This document shows positions 56,678-63,874 of a stretch of DNA of 64,000 bases, one piece after another. The notes under the pieces are model-generated. The model searched no databases. It saw nothing but the letters and a program-made list of their open reading frames with translations, and was not told the origin of the DNA. The DNA comes from Winogradskyella eckloniae. Lineage in GTDB: Bacteria; Bacteroidota; Bacteroidia; Flavobacteriales; Flavobacteriaceae. Each line of letters starts with the position of its first letter. The stretch's first letter is position 1. The DNA lies in the NCBI RefSeq assembly GCF_013249045.1, contig NZ_JABRWP010000004.1:366222-430221 (forward strand). Direction: 5' to 3'. The position numbers and the translations under genes were made by a program.

Positions 56678-57529
56678 TTATTCCACTTTTATTGAAAAAT
56701 CATCTACAAAGAGTTCTATATTTCCCGCTGTAGGATTCGCTGTTGCTCCAATTTGTACACGTTCGTAAAAGGTAGGTTCTTGCAAAGTGAAATCAATACC
56801 TTGATTTAGAAAGGCATCTGTAAAAACTTGTGCATTTGGCATATTCATTCCTGCTTCGTTGATGACTTCAGTTCCATTAATAATTAATCGATTAAGTCCA
56901 TTTTCATTATCTGACAGTATCATTTCCCATTGAACTGAAACCCATTGATTTCTTGGAAATGCAAAATCTGTTTGCTGTATTGTTGTTCCGGATATTTTTC
57001 CTCTTTCAATTGAGAGATAATCATTTCCACCAGACATCATTAATCTAACGCCTGGACATTGGTTTTCAGAACCATAATTATCGCCAACGTTTGGGTCCCA
57101 ACAAGAACAGCATTCTAAATCAAGTAGTAATAAATTTTCGATAGATTCAGTACCAACTATAAAAAAGTTAGCTTTTATTGTAACCTTATCGCCTGAAACT
57201 ATGTTTAGTCCATTTTTCTCAATATCTACTTTAGATAAGTCAGAATCTGATTGATAAGCAACAACACGAAGTGCGTTTTCTCCTTCGTTAAATTCAGTAG
57301 TTGAAATTGAAATTTCGTTCGTTGCGTTTGTTGGGTCAGTTTGTTGAATTGTTGACCATCGATTTCCATTAGAAGGAAACAATTCGTCCAATAAGTCATT
57401 TTGTGTTTCAAATCCATCTTCGAACAAGAAACTTTCCTCTACATGCTCTTCTGGATTATTTTGGTCTTTGTCGCAACCTATAAAAATGAAAGTGATGATT
57501 GCAAAAATTATAAATTGATGTCTTTTCAT
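56678..57529 (-). CDS. Lipoprotein with jelly-roll-type domain
   Basis: This 283-residue lipoprotein (signal MKRHQFIIFAIITFIFIGC, Cys at residue 19) has a beta-sandwich-like mature part with EDGFETQND, GDKVTIKANFFIV, NQWVSVQWEMILSDNENGLNRLII and a final NIELFVDDFSIKVE. That strand order is typical of concanavalin-A-like/lectin folds, including carbohydrate-binding modules and polysaccharide lyases. A Cys-rich patch (ECCSCWDP) lies near residue 137. No catalytic residues can be assigned. Single gene between two palindromic elements. Confidence 0.6.
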   Translation of the reverse strand: MKRHQFIIFAIITFIFIGCDKDQNNPEEHVEESFLFEDGFETQNDLLDELFPSNGNRWSTIQQTDPTNATNEISISTTEFNEGENALRVVAYQSDSDLSKVDIEKNGLNIVSGDKVTIKANFFIVGTESIENLLLLDLECCSCWDPNVGDNYGSENQCPGVRLMMSGGNDYLSIERGKISGTTIQQTDFAFPRNQWVSVQWEMILSDNENGLNRLIINGTEVINEAGMNMPNAQVFTDAFLNQGIDFTLQEPTFYERVQIGATANPTAGNIELFVDDFSIKVE

Positions 57530-57579
57530 AGACTTTTAACGTTCAAATTATTGTCTTGTTGTAGTGGTTTCCTCTAATG

Positions 57580-57698
57580 TGCTTCAACGTATTTGTGTTT
57601 GAATAGTGACGTATTTATAACACTAATGAGAAAATCTGTGACAATTTTAATAAGTAGTTTAGAATCTAGTAATTAATTAAAATTGGTAATACCTGTAG
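57580..57698. repeat. Palindromic cassette-border element 5 (degenerate)
   Basis: The left part TTCAACGTATTTGTGTTTG resembles the start-proximal ends of other elements. On the minus strand the right end reads TAAAAACTACAGGTATTACC then TTAATTAATTAC, matching the gene-3' border family. The arms pair poorly, so it looks decayed. The TTTTTA of the border provides the stop codon of the gene at 57702. Confidence 0.45.
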
Positions 57699-57701
57699 TT
57701 T

Positions 57702-58679
57702 TTATAATTCTTCAGCATCAATTCCTTTTGCCTTAAGTTCATTAATAACTTTCGGATTTGTATTAAACAATCTCATCTTTTTCAAGTTAGGAAAGTGTTT
57801 TACATCTTCATATGATTCTATATCAAAAGTATCATCTTCTCCACTCCATTGTGGTGCAACATTCATATAGATGTTATTTCCTCCGTATTGATAGATTTCA
57901 GTTATTTGTTCAGCAAATATTTTATCAATCTCTAATTCTTTGAAATATTCTACAACTTCTGGTATTGGTTCGTAAACACCCTCTATCACACTATATCCTT
58001 TAATTTCATTTATTTCTAAAAATTCGTAAACATTAAATTTAGGTATCAACAGTTCTTTTGTATACATCAGTTCTTCAATGATAGCAAGTTTGAAGTTGAA
58101 ATTCTTAAACTCGATTTTTTCTCCCGATATTTTTTTGAATTTATACTTGTTTGAGTTTTTCTTATTAGAATTTTTCTTTGGTTTAGGAGTAGGTTTATCT
58201 ATACAAATATTCCAAATATGTTTATTTTCTACTTGTTTCGTTAAACTGGCAGTAACTTCAATTTCTCCTAATTTTATCGTTTTGAATAAATAATCATCTA
58301 CAGTAATAATAAAAGCTTCATCAATCTTACTTCCATTTATGGTTAGTTCTCCTTGAAACGTTTTTTCTGGCGAGTTCTTGTATCCATCTTGTTGAGATAA
58401 CCGAACATTTAATTCAATAACTTCATTTTTTTTATTGTAATGGACTGAAATTCCTAAATTATCCCAAACACATTTTGAAGATTTTATATAATCTGTTTGT
58501 TTATTCAAATTCGCTTCCCAAATCCGTTCTGGTTTTCCAAACATCTGCTCTAATATGGACAAAGAAAAAGGGAAGTCAAATTGTTGTTGATTAATCGAAA
58601 TTCCGTTTTGAGAAATATCAATTTTTATCTGATTTTCATTTTCTCTGCTTTTTCCAAAAAGTTTATCAAATAGCCTCAT
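57702..58679 (-). CDS. DUF6892-like protein, possible immunity type
   Basis: From the ATG at 58679 this is 325 residues (MRLFDKLFGKSRENENQIK). A GTG at 58718 lies in the palindromic repeat and would add 13 residues. The N-terminal 150 residues include FDFPFSLSILEQMFGKPERIWE and resemble DUF7738-type domains; a Lys/Asn-rich linker (residues 165-185) follows. The C-terminal part KDFNFKLAIIEELMY-like (FKNFNFKLAIIEELMY) to FPNLKKMRLFNTN matches DUF6892 as I recall it. Such proteins are often near polymorphic-toxin loci. No toxin is adjacent. Single-gene unit. Confidence 0.6.
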   Translation of the reverse strand: MRLFDKLFGKSRENENQIKIDISQNGISINQQQFDFPFSLSILEQMFGKPERIWEANLNKQTDYIKSSKCVWDNLGISVHYNKKNEVIELNVRLSQQDGYKNSPEKTFQGELTINGSKIDEAFIITVDDYLFKTIKLGEIEVTASLTKQVENKHIWNICIDKPTPKPKKNSNKKNSNKYKFKKISGEKIEFKNFNFKLAIIEELMYTKELLIPKFNVYEFLEINEIKGYSVIEGVYEPIPEVVEYFKELEIDKIFAEQITEIYQYGGNNIYMNVAPQWSGEDDTFDIESYEDVKHFPNLKKMRLFNTNPKVINELKAKGIDAEEL

Positions 58680-58713
58680 TTTTTTCTGTATTTCATTTTG
58701 TGATGGTGTCTCT

Positions 58714-58857
58714 TGCACACAACGTGTTTACTAAATAAGTTGGATTTTTCATCAACTAAATTAGCAAACAAATCACAGATATAAAATTCTAGTGGAATTT
58801 TCGTAAGTCGGCAGTGACCAAGCAATTAATTATAGACAGTGTTGGGTGTAGTTTTTA
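58714..58857. repeat. Palindromic cassette-border element 6
   Basis: The left end reads CACACAACGTGTTTAC. On the minus strand the right end reads TAAAAACTACACCCAACACT then TATAATTAATTGCTTGG, close to the other gene-3' borders. GTTGGGT at the right end fits an attC R' box (GTTRRRY) but the left box does not fit. The right end supplies bases just outside the RelE/ParE stop codon at 58858. Confidence 0.65.
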
Positions 58858-59157
58858 TTATTCGGTTATTCTCCTTTTCAAATCCATTCGTTCGTGTAAA
58901 ATTCTCGTGATTTCGATTGGATTCACTTCTGATTTGCGATAGAATATTACGTGTCGATTTGCTTTTAGTCCGAAAAGGTCAGATTTAATTCCGTCATAAC
59001 TTTTTCCAAGTTCTGGATTGTCAGCAATGTCTTGGCAAATATCCAGAAGCATATCGTAATATCTGTCGGCTTGATTTTCAGACCAATTTTCAACTGTATA
59101 TTCCCAAATTCCATTTAAGTCAGCTACAGCCTTATTGGTCAATTGGTATTTAGCCAT
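58858..59157 (-). CDS. RelE/ParE-type toxin
   Basis: This 99-residue protein has the ParE/RelE fold signature: helical hairpin TNKAVADLNGIWEYTVENWS (7-26), YDMLLDICQDIADNPELGKS (34-53) and the strand NRHVIFYRK with ITRILHERMDLKR at the end. ParE-type members poison gyrase, RelE-type cut mRNA; the ILHxxMD end is more ParE-like. Its start overlaps the antitoxin stop by 8 bp. Transcribed behind the antitoxin from the promoter at 59416-59447. Confidence 0.9.
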   Translation of the reverse strand: MAKYQLTNKAVADLNGIWEYTVENWSENQADRYYDMLLDICQDIADNPELGKSYDGIKSDLFGLKANRHVIFYRKSEVNPIEITRILHERMDLKRRITE

Positions 59158-59398
59158 TCTGTCTGCGATTAGCTTTTAATTCCTCAAGATTTTTTTTAGG
59201 GTCGAAATCGTGAGCAATTCCGCTATCTATTCCTTCTTGAATAGCATTTCTTAACGCAATAACTTTACTTTCTTCATTTTCCAATAATCGAAGTCCAGCT
59301 CTTATTACTTCACTTACGTTTTTGTAACGTCCAGTAGAAACCTGGGTTTGTACAAACTGGTCAAAATAATTTCCGAGAGATATTGATGTATTTTTCAT
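59150..59398 (-). CDS. ParD-type antitoxin (CC2985 family)
   Basis: This 82-residue protein has an N-terminal ribbon-helix-helix DNA-binding domain (NTSISLGNYFDQFVQTQVST, GRYKNVSEVIRAGLRLLENE) and a C-terminal tail that should wrap the toxin. ParD proteins of this type repress their own operon through palindromes near the start. A TACCAA/TTGGTA inverted repeat lies in the promoter. It is first in the operon, as usual for parDE. Confidence 0.9.
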   Translation of the reverse strand: MKNTSISLGNYFDQFVQTQVSTGRYKNVSEVIRAGLRLLENEESKVIALRNAIQEGIDSGIAHDFDPKKNLEELKANRRQNG

Positions 59399-59415
59399 TC
59401 CGTTTTAATTTTAAT

Positions 59416-59447
59416 GAAATATACCAATTTTTGGTAAAATAATCAAA
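59416..59447 (-). promoter_or_regulatory. Promoter of the parDE-type operon
   Basis: On the minus strand, TTTG (59447-59444) is followed after 20 bases by TATATTTC (59423-59416), a close match to the Bacteroidetes consensus. It lies 17 bp upstream of the antitoxin start. The palindrome at 59422-59436 overlaps the -7 element and spacer. Confidence 0.6.
59422..59436. promoter_or_regulatory. Candidate antitoxin operator
   Basis: TACCAA and TTGGTA are perfect inverted arms separated by TTT. The site sits inside the promoter spacer and reaches the -7 element, where a ribbon-helix-helix repressor would block transcription. Binding by the antitoxin is inference. Confidence 0.5.
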
Positions 59448-59470
59448 TTTGTAGATTTTTGCTCAAATTA

Positions 59471-59608
59471 CACGCAACGGTTAGTATAAGAATAGTAGCG
59501 GATTTCAAGGCACAAGCCTCTTAAATTAGCACTAATCTTTTAACCAAAGTATTAACTTTAATTTTAGCACAAAACCGCTATTGCTTTTATACATTGTTCG
59601 CAGTAGTT
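59471..59608. repeat. Palindromic cassette-border element 7
   Basis: This element has the best-matched outer arms. CGCAACGGTTAGTATAAGAA then TAGTAGCGG on the left aligns with the reverse complement of the right arm, GCGAACAATGTATAAAAGCA then ATAGCGG. On the minus strand the right border reads TAAAAACTACTGCGAACAAT, with TAA as the stop of the serine hydrolase gene. Confidence 0.7.
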
Positions 59609-59609
59609 T

Positions 59610-61100
59610 TTATCTTTTCATTTCTACTTCCATTATTCCTTGTCCGTTTTCTCCTAAATATTTTAACAAAACTTCTTGAAAAGCACCAGTTCCATTGTCG
59701 CTATTAGTAAATATTATAAGACCTTGTTTTGTCTTTGGTATCATAAAAGCAATTGTATGTACTCCTATATCGTCTCCTCCGTGAACCATTGCAAAATCCT
59801 TATTTGAATTAATATTTTCGTCAATCCACCAACCTAAACCAAAATGTTTAAAATCGTTTATTCTAACTTGATCAGATACAATTTCTTTAGATATTTTTTT
59901 GGATAGACCAGCTCCATTGACTAGATAATTTATGAATGTTGTATAGTCTTCAATAGTTGTTAATAAATCGTCTGCACCATTTGCAGTATTATTTTTTAAG
60001 ATAGGATATAATTCTCCTCCTTTTTCTGTATGCCATTTTGCAAACCTAGATTCATATTGTTCTTTCCAAACAAAATTAGTATTAAACATTTTAAGAGGCT
60101 TAAAGATTAATTCGTGTGCCAATTGTTGTATACTTTTATTGAATTTATTTTCCAATACCTTTCTTAAGTATTCAAATCCTTCTCCTGAATATTGATATTT
60201 CGTTCCTGGCTCAAATTCGAAACTTAATTTACCATTTTCATTATTTCCTCTCCAATTAGAAAATCCTGTTTGATGGCTTAAAATAATTCTTGCTGATAGT
60301 TTTTTTGCTCTTGGGTCATTAATTATGTCTGGATCAATATAATATTTATATAAAGCTTCATCTAAACTTAATTTACCTGAATCAATTAGTTTTAAAGCTA
60401 CTAAAGCAGTAATTGGTTTAGTTAATGAAGCAACATTCCAAATCGTGTTTTTGGGTGCTGTTTTTCCTTTTTCTAATTCGCCAAAAACACTAATTTGTTT
60501 AATCTTTCCATCTTCAATATATCCAATTCCTAATGCAGGAATGCTCTTTTGCTCAAGCCATCTTTCTGTTTCTTCTTTGTCGCTAAATAATAATTTGTTG
60601 TCAATCGGTTTGTCAACATCTTTGTGGTTATAACTTAAACCTTTGCTTAATTTCCAATTTCCATTTTCAAGAATCCATAAGTGAGTAAATTTTGCTACAC
60701 TTGTTAAGTATTCTTCTTTGTTTTTTTCGATAGCATAAAAACTATGTATTCCCGTTTCTATGGCCCCATACAAAGCACCATTTTTCTTTAGTGGGTATAT
60801 CTCTAACGATTTTTTATCTAAAACTCTTTTAGGTTTATAACCTAATTTACATAGTCCATTTTCTATTCCAAGAATAAATTCAGATTTTGAATTTGTAATT
60901 CCTGATTGGTCGTGATAAAATTCAAAATCAGGACTCACTAATTTTTTAAATTGTGTGATGTCACAATTATTAAAACCAATATTAAAAAGAAGGCTGTCTT
61001 TTTCTTTTATTGTATTATATAGTTCAGTTGTTTTATCAACTTGGGCAGTTGATACCATAGAAATTAGCAATAGAGTAATTAGTGCGAAATATTTTTTCAT
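59610..61100 (-). CDS. Exported serine hydrolase with NTF2-like N-domain
   Basis: This 496-residue protein has a signal peptide (residues 1-19, cleavage near MVSTA). An NTF2/SnoaL-like domain follows (about 25-160, with SPDFEFYHDQSG and HLWILENGNWKLSKGLSYNH). The beta-lactamase-type domain has the SxxK tetrad S225-K228 (VASLTK), YSG at 304-306 and HGGDDIG near residue 452. Such proteins act on D-amino-acid or ester substrates in the envelope; no beta-lactam resistance is implied. It is paired with the XRE regulator upstream, with only 92 bp between. Confidence 0.85.
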   Translation of the reverse strand: MKKYFALITLLLISMVSTAQVDKTTELYNTIKEKDSLLFNIGFNNCDITQFKKLVSPDFEFYHDQSGITNSKSEFILGIENGLCKLGYKPKRVLDKKSLEIYPLKKNGALYGAIETGIHSFYAIEKNKEEYLTSVAKFTHLWILENGNWKLSKGLSYNHKDVDKPIDNKLLFSDKEETERWLEQKSIPALGIGYIEDGKIKQISVFGELEKGKTAPKNTIWNVASLTKPITALVALKLIDSGKLSLDEALYKYYIDPDIINDPRAKKLSARIILSHQTGFSNWRGNNENGKLSFEFEPGTKYQYSGEGFEYLRKVLENKFNKSIQQLAHELIFKPLKMFNTNFVWKEQYESRFAKWHTEKGGELYPILKNNTANGADDLLTTIEDYTTFINYLVNGAGLSKKISKEIVSDQVRINDFKHFGLGWWIDENINSNKDFAMVHGGDDIGVHTIAFMIPKTKQGLIIFTNSDNGTGAFQEVLLKYLGENGQGIMEVEMKR

Positions 61101-61160
61101 TGTTTGATTTTTATTTCAAGCTAATCTCCGAATTAAACATCAGCATAGGTTCTAAAAGAG

Positions 61161-61191
61161 CCCGACAAATACCTGACAATAGATTGTCGGG
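61161..61191 (-). terminator. Terminator downstream of the XRE regulator
   Basis: On the minus strand CCCGACA and TGTCAGG can pair around ATCTAT, and a longer CCCGACAA/TTGTCGGG pairing also exists. The stem is followed by a short TCTTTT tract. It lies just after the stop at 61193, before the serine hydrolase gene. Confidence 0.5.
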
Positions 61192-61192
61192 T

Positions 61193-61732
61193 TTATATCA
61201 AGCTGAAATTCAGCGCAATATGAAGCTTGTTGTTTTTCTCTAATTCTATAGTGTTTCTAATAATAATATATAGGTTTGTTATTATTAATCCAAGAACACC
61301 TAATGGAACAATTTCGTTATTTACCGAAAACCAGTTGCCTAAAATATTAATAAGAAACATAATGACTGGAAATGTTAATGTCCATATTATCTGAATAGAC
61401 ACAATTTGTTTTGTTATAGCATTGAACTCCTTCTTCCAATACATAATCATTAGTGGCATTATTATACTTCCTAAGGGAATTATCATTAATAGTGTTGATG
61501 ATAAATTAATGTATTTAATGAGCTGTTTATTGATTTTTTTTGAATCTTCTTTATCTTTTAATAAGTCTTCTTTATTTACTCCTAAAGCTTTAGACAAAGC
61601 ATCTAATGTATACCCTTTAGGTTGTATCCCAGACTCAATCCTTTGTATAGTTCTTACAGATACGCCAGACTTTTCAGCTAACTTTTCTTGAGTTAAGTTC
61701 AGTTTTTCTCTGAATTCTAAAAGTAGTGACAT
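61193..61732 (-). CDS. XRE-type regulator with four membrane helices
   Basis: This 179-residue protein has an N-terminal HTH of the Cro/C1 type (residues 4-58: LTQEKLAEKSGVSVRTIQRI and ALGVNKEDLL). Four hydrophobic helices follow (about 72-92, 107-128, 138-155, 160-178). Membrane-bound HTH regulators of this kind respond to envelope signals. It is the first gene of a two-gene unit with the serine hydrolase, which it may control. Start chosen at the ATG giving MSLLLEFREKL. Confidence 0.85.
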   Translation of the reverse strand: MSLLLEFREKLNLTQEKLAEKSGVSVRTIQRIESGIQPKGYTLDALSKALGVNKEDLLKDKEDSKKINKQLIKYINLSSTLLMIIPLGSIIMPLMIMYWKKEFNAITKQIVSIQIIWTLTFPVIMFLINILGNWFSVNNEIVPLGVLGLIITNLYIIIRNTIELEKNNKLHIALNFSLI

Positions 61733-61785
61733 TTGTTAAATTTTGTTGCGTTAAGTTATTGAATGGATGGGAATTATTTTTAATT

Positions 61786-61988
61786 ACTGCCAACGGTCTC
61801 GGCTATGATTAGTACGGGAATTAAAAGTAATAAACTTTCGATTAAGCACTTAGCCAAAACTTTTTATTTTGTTTTATCTTTTTTGTTCTAAAGCCAAATC
61901 AAAAGATTTGGCGGACTTAGTTTAAAAGCTCTAAGCTTTGAGTTAAGCACCAAAACCCGTATTAATTATAGCCATTGTTGGCGGTAGT
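61786..61988. repeat. Palindromic cassette-border element 8 (203 bp)
   Basis: The outer arms are ACTGCCAACGGTCTCGGCTA then TGATTAGTACGGG on the left and CCCGTATTAATTATAGCC then ATTGTTGGCGGTAGT on the right, an imperfect inverted repeat of about 32 bases. Inside, GCCAAATC-AAAA-GATTTGGC (61893-61912) is a perfect hairpin and AAAGCT/AGCTTT another. The right arm overlaps the last 23 bases of the LRR gene. Confidence 0.75.
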
Positions 61989-62892
61989 ACTTTGCATTAT
62001 TCTGTCTGTCTGACTTCGTGCTTATATATTCTACAATTCTATTTTCTAATATGGCTTCTATCTGTCTTGTGTCTGTCTTCTTTTTTAAACTAATGCAAAT
62101 TCTATTTATTCTTTTTGATTCAATCAATGGCTTTAATTGTTCCAATGTAAGATTAGAATTTATTAGGACTAATTCTTCAATGCAACTATTTTTTAACGAG
62201 CTAACATCTTTCAAATTCTTTAAATTGATAAATGATACGTGTTTTAATTTTTTAAGATTTGAAAAGTCTGGAAGCTTAATTATTTGAGCTTGGTCTTCAA
62301 TTTTTAGCCATTCTAAATCAGTAAGTTTAGAAATTGAATTTATATCCGATAATTTTCTTACTCTTAATAATTCAAGTCTCTTGATTTTTTTAAGATATTT
62401 TACAAATTCAATATTTTCCCCACTTCCGAATCCAATGTATAAATCATTTAGCATTGGTAAGTCCGAAACAAATTCTAATTGATTTGCTTTAAACCCGGTA
62501 AATGAAGCTGTTTCTAAATTTTTGAGATTTGATAGTTCAGTAATGTCTTTTGAATTTCTAGCAATGCTTAGATTTTTTAATTCGACTAGCTTACTGATTG
62601 GCTTTAACGAAACTTTTTTATTCTCAAACTCTCCAATATTCAACCAGTTTAAAGATGTTTTTAAGAAATCTAAATTTGTTGTTTTAGGTAGATATAAAGA
62701 TAGTCCTTTCAGATTTGATAACTCTTTAATAAATTCTAGGTTATAATTTATTTCTTTGTCCCAAACTGGTCCATATGCACCTCCAAGATAAGAAATCTCA
62801 ATTCCATCTATATTTTTTAATTTTAAAGTCGAATTGAGTTTTATTAATTCTTTTTCGTTTAAGTTAGGTTGTATTTTTAGAATTGTTTTCAT
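61966..62892 (-). CDS. Leucine-rich-repeat protein, unknown function
   Basis: This 308-residue protein lacks a signal peptide. From about residue 55 to 250 it is built of irregular LRR units of 20-24 residues (LSNLKGLSLYLPKTTNLDFL, LVELKNLSIARNSKDITELS, LTDLEWLKIEDQAQIIKLPD, LKKLKHVSFINLKNLKDVSS). The N-terminal 50 residues are a separate small domain. The C-terminal residues AKYYRQQWL are encoded by the arm of the adjoining palindrome, so the repeat provides both the end of the protein and the stop. Cytoplasmic LRR proteins of this kind are often immunity proteins, which is not shown here. Confidence 0.65.
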   Translation of the reverse strand: MKTILKIQPNLNEKELIKLNSTLKLKNIDGIEISYLGGAYGPVWDKEINYNLEFIKELSNLKGLSLYLPKTTNLDFLKTSLNWLNIGEFENKKVSLKPISKLVELKNLSIARNSKDITELSNLKNLETASFTGFKANQLEFVSDLPMLNDLYIGFGSGENIEFVKYLKKIKRLELLRVRKLSDINSISKLTDLEWLKIEDQAQIIKLPDFSNLKKLKHVSFINLKNLKDVSSLKNSCIEELVLINSNLTLEQLKPLIESKRINRICISLKKKTDTRQIEAILENRIVEYISTKSDRQNNAKYYRQQWL

Positions 62893-62901
62893 TTTGTGGT
62901 A

Positions 62902-63047
62902 TTGCCGCCAACATGTTTGTGTATAGCTTATTTACGTGGTTTAGCGACTAAGTTAACAAACATTTACGAACCCGTGAAAATTCCGCCAGAATATTCGTAA
63001 GTAGGCTAGAAATAGCAATTAATTATACACAGTGTTGCCAGCAGTAA
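62902..63047. repeat. Palindromic cassette-border element 9
   Basis: The left arm CCGCCAACATGTTTGTGTAT pairs with the right arm, whose reverse complement reads CTGCTGGCAACACTGTGTAT then AATTAATTGC. Inside, TTACGAA/TTCGTAA (62964-63000) forms another hairpin. The right end is 2 bp from the stop codon of the HEPN-like gene; the left end is 9 bp from the start of the LRR gene. Confidence 0.75.
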
Positions 63048-63049
63048 TT

Positions 63050-63856
63050 TTATTTTTCTTTGTCTATTATATCTAATTCATAATAGTATTCCTTACCGCA
63101 AGCACATTCCTCAATCAGTTCAGGTTCATAGAAATTCACGAAATTTTTTACTGCTAAAATGGCTCTTGGAAAATCAAATTTTATCAATTTTCTATAAGTT
63201 TCTTTGTATTGAGTATTTGTTGAATCCTTAATCGGCTTGAGGTGAATTATTTCGTTCCTCAATTCAATTACTTTTCGTACTCTAAAGTTATCTCGCTTAA
63301 ATGCTTGTTTGAATTTTTTCTCTTTAATTGTCGGTAAAACAGTGTCTATTTTATGAAATATAGAAACTTCATATTCCTCGCCATCATCATTAATAAAATA
63401 ATTCTTTGGAATTTGCCTATTAGCAAAACTTTCTATGGTAGATTGTAAGTTAATTAAGCAGTTAATTGCGAATTGAAAAAATGTTCCAAATATTTTAGGG
63501 TCAACTTTTTTATGTAACTCCTTTAGGTTTGGGGAATCTTTTAATAAAATCTCTTTTGACTTTACAAGGTTTCGATGAAACATTACAGCATTTGAATAAA
63601 ATATTGTAGTAGGATTTAATTCGGGAATAATAATCTTATTTTTTACATCCAAAAAGTCAAAAGCATAAATAACAGAATCTTCAAATTCTAATAGCATATC
63701 CATTCCGTACTCGTCGGACAATTTTTTCGATTTAAAATAATTTCTCGAAAATTGTTTGCTTTCTTCTGGAATTTCAATGTCTTTTACAGCATCACTCATA
63801 TCAAAATTCTTTGAAATTTTTTTAGTGGGTTTTAACTTAATGTGAGTAAAATGCAT
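63050..63856 (-). CDS. HEPN-like protein, possible RNase
   Basis: This 268-residue soluble protein is mostly helical. The segment RVRKVIELRNEIIHLKPI contains R200, N201 and H205, fitting the HEPN RxxxxH active-site motif with the usual Asn. A C251-x-C253 pair lies near the C-terminus (ECACGKEYYY). HEPN proteins are metal-independent RNases common in defence and toxin-antitoxin systems. No partner nucleotidyltransferase is present. An IS3-type end lies 18 bp upstream of the start, so its original promoter may be lost. Confidence 0.6.
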   Translation of the reverse strand: MHFTHIKLKPTKKISKNFDMSDAVKDIEIPEESKQFSRNYFKSKKLSDEYGMDMLLEFEDSVIYAFDFLDVKNKIIIPELNPTTIFYSNAVMFHRNLVKSKEILLKDSPNLKELHKKVDPKIFGTFFQFAINCLINLQSTIESFANRQIPKNYFINDDGEEYEVSIFHKIDTVLPTIKEKKFKQAFKRDNFRVRKVIELRNEIIHLKPIKDSTNTQYKETYRKLIKFDFPRAILAVKNFVNFYEPELIEECACGKEYYYELDIIDKEK

Positions 63857-63874
63857 TCTGTTAGTTGGTTTTTA

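Noticed and set aside
56557..63047. Canonical integron attC sites
   Set aside because: Only the GTTGGGT at 58841 fits the R' box; other outer ends read GTTGGCG, GTTGCCA or GTTCGCA, and no integrase gene is visible. I keep cassette-like as description only.
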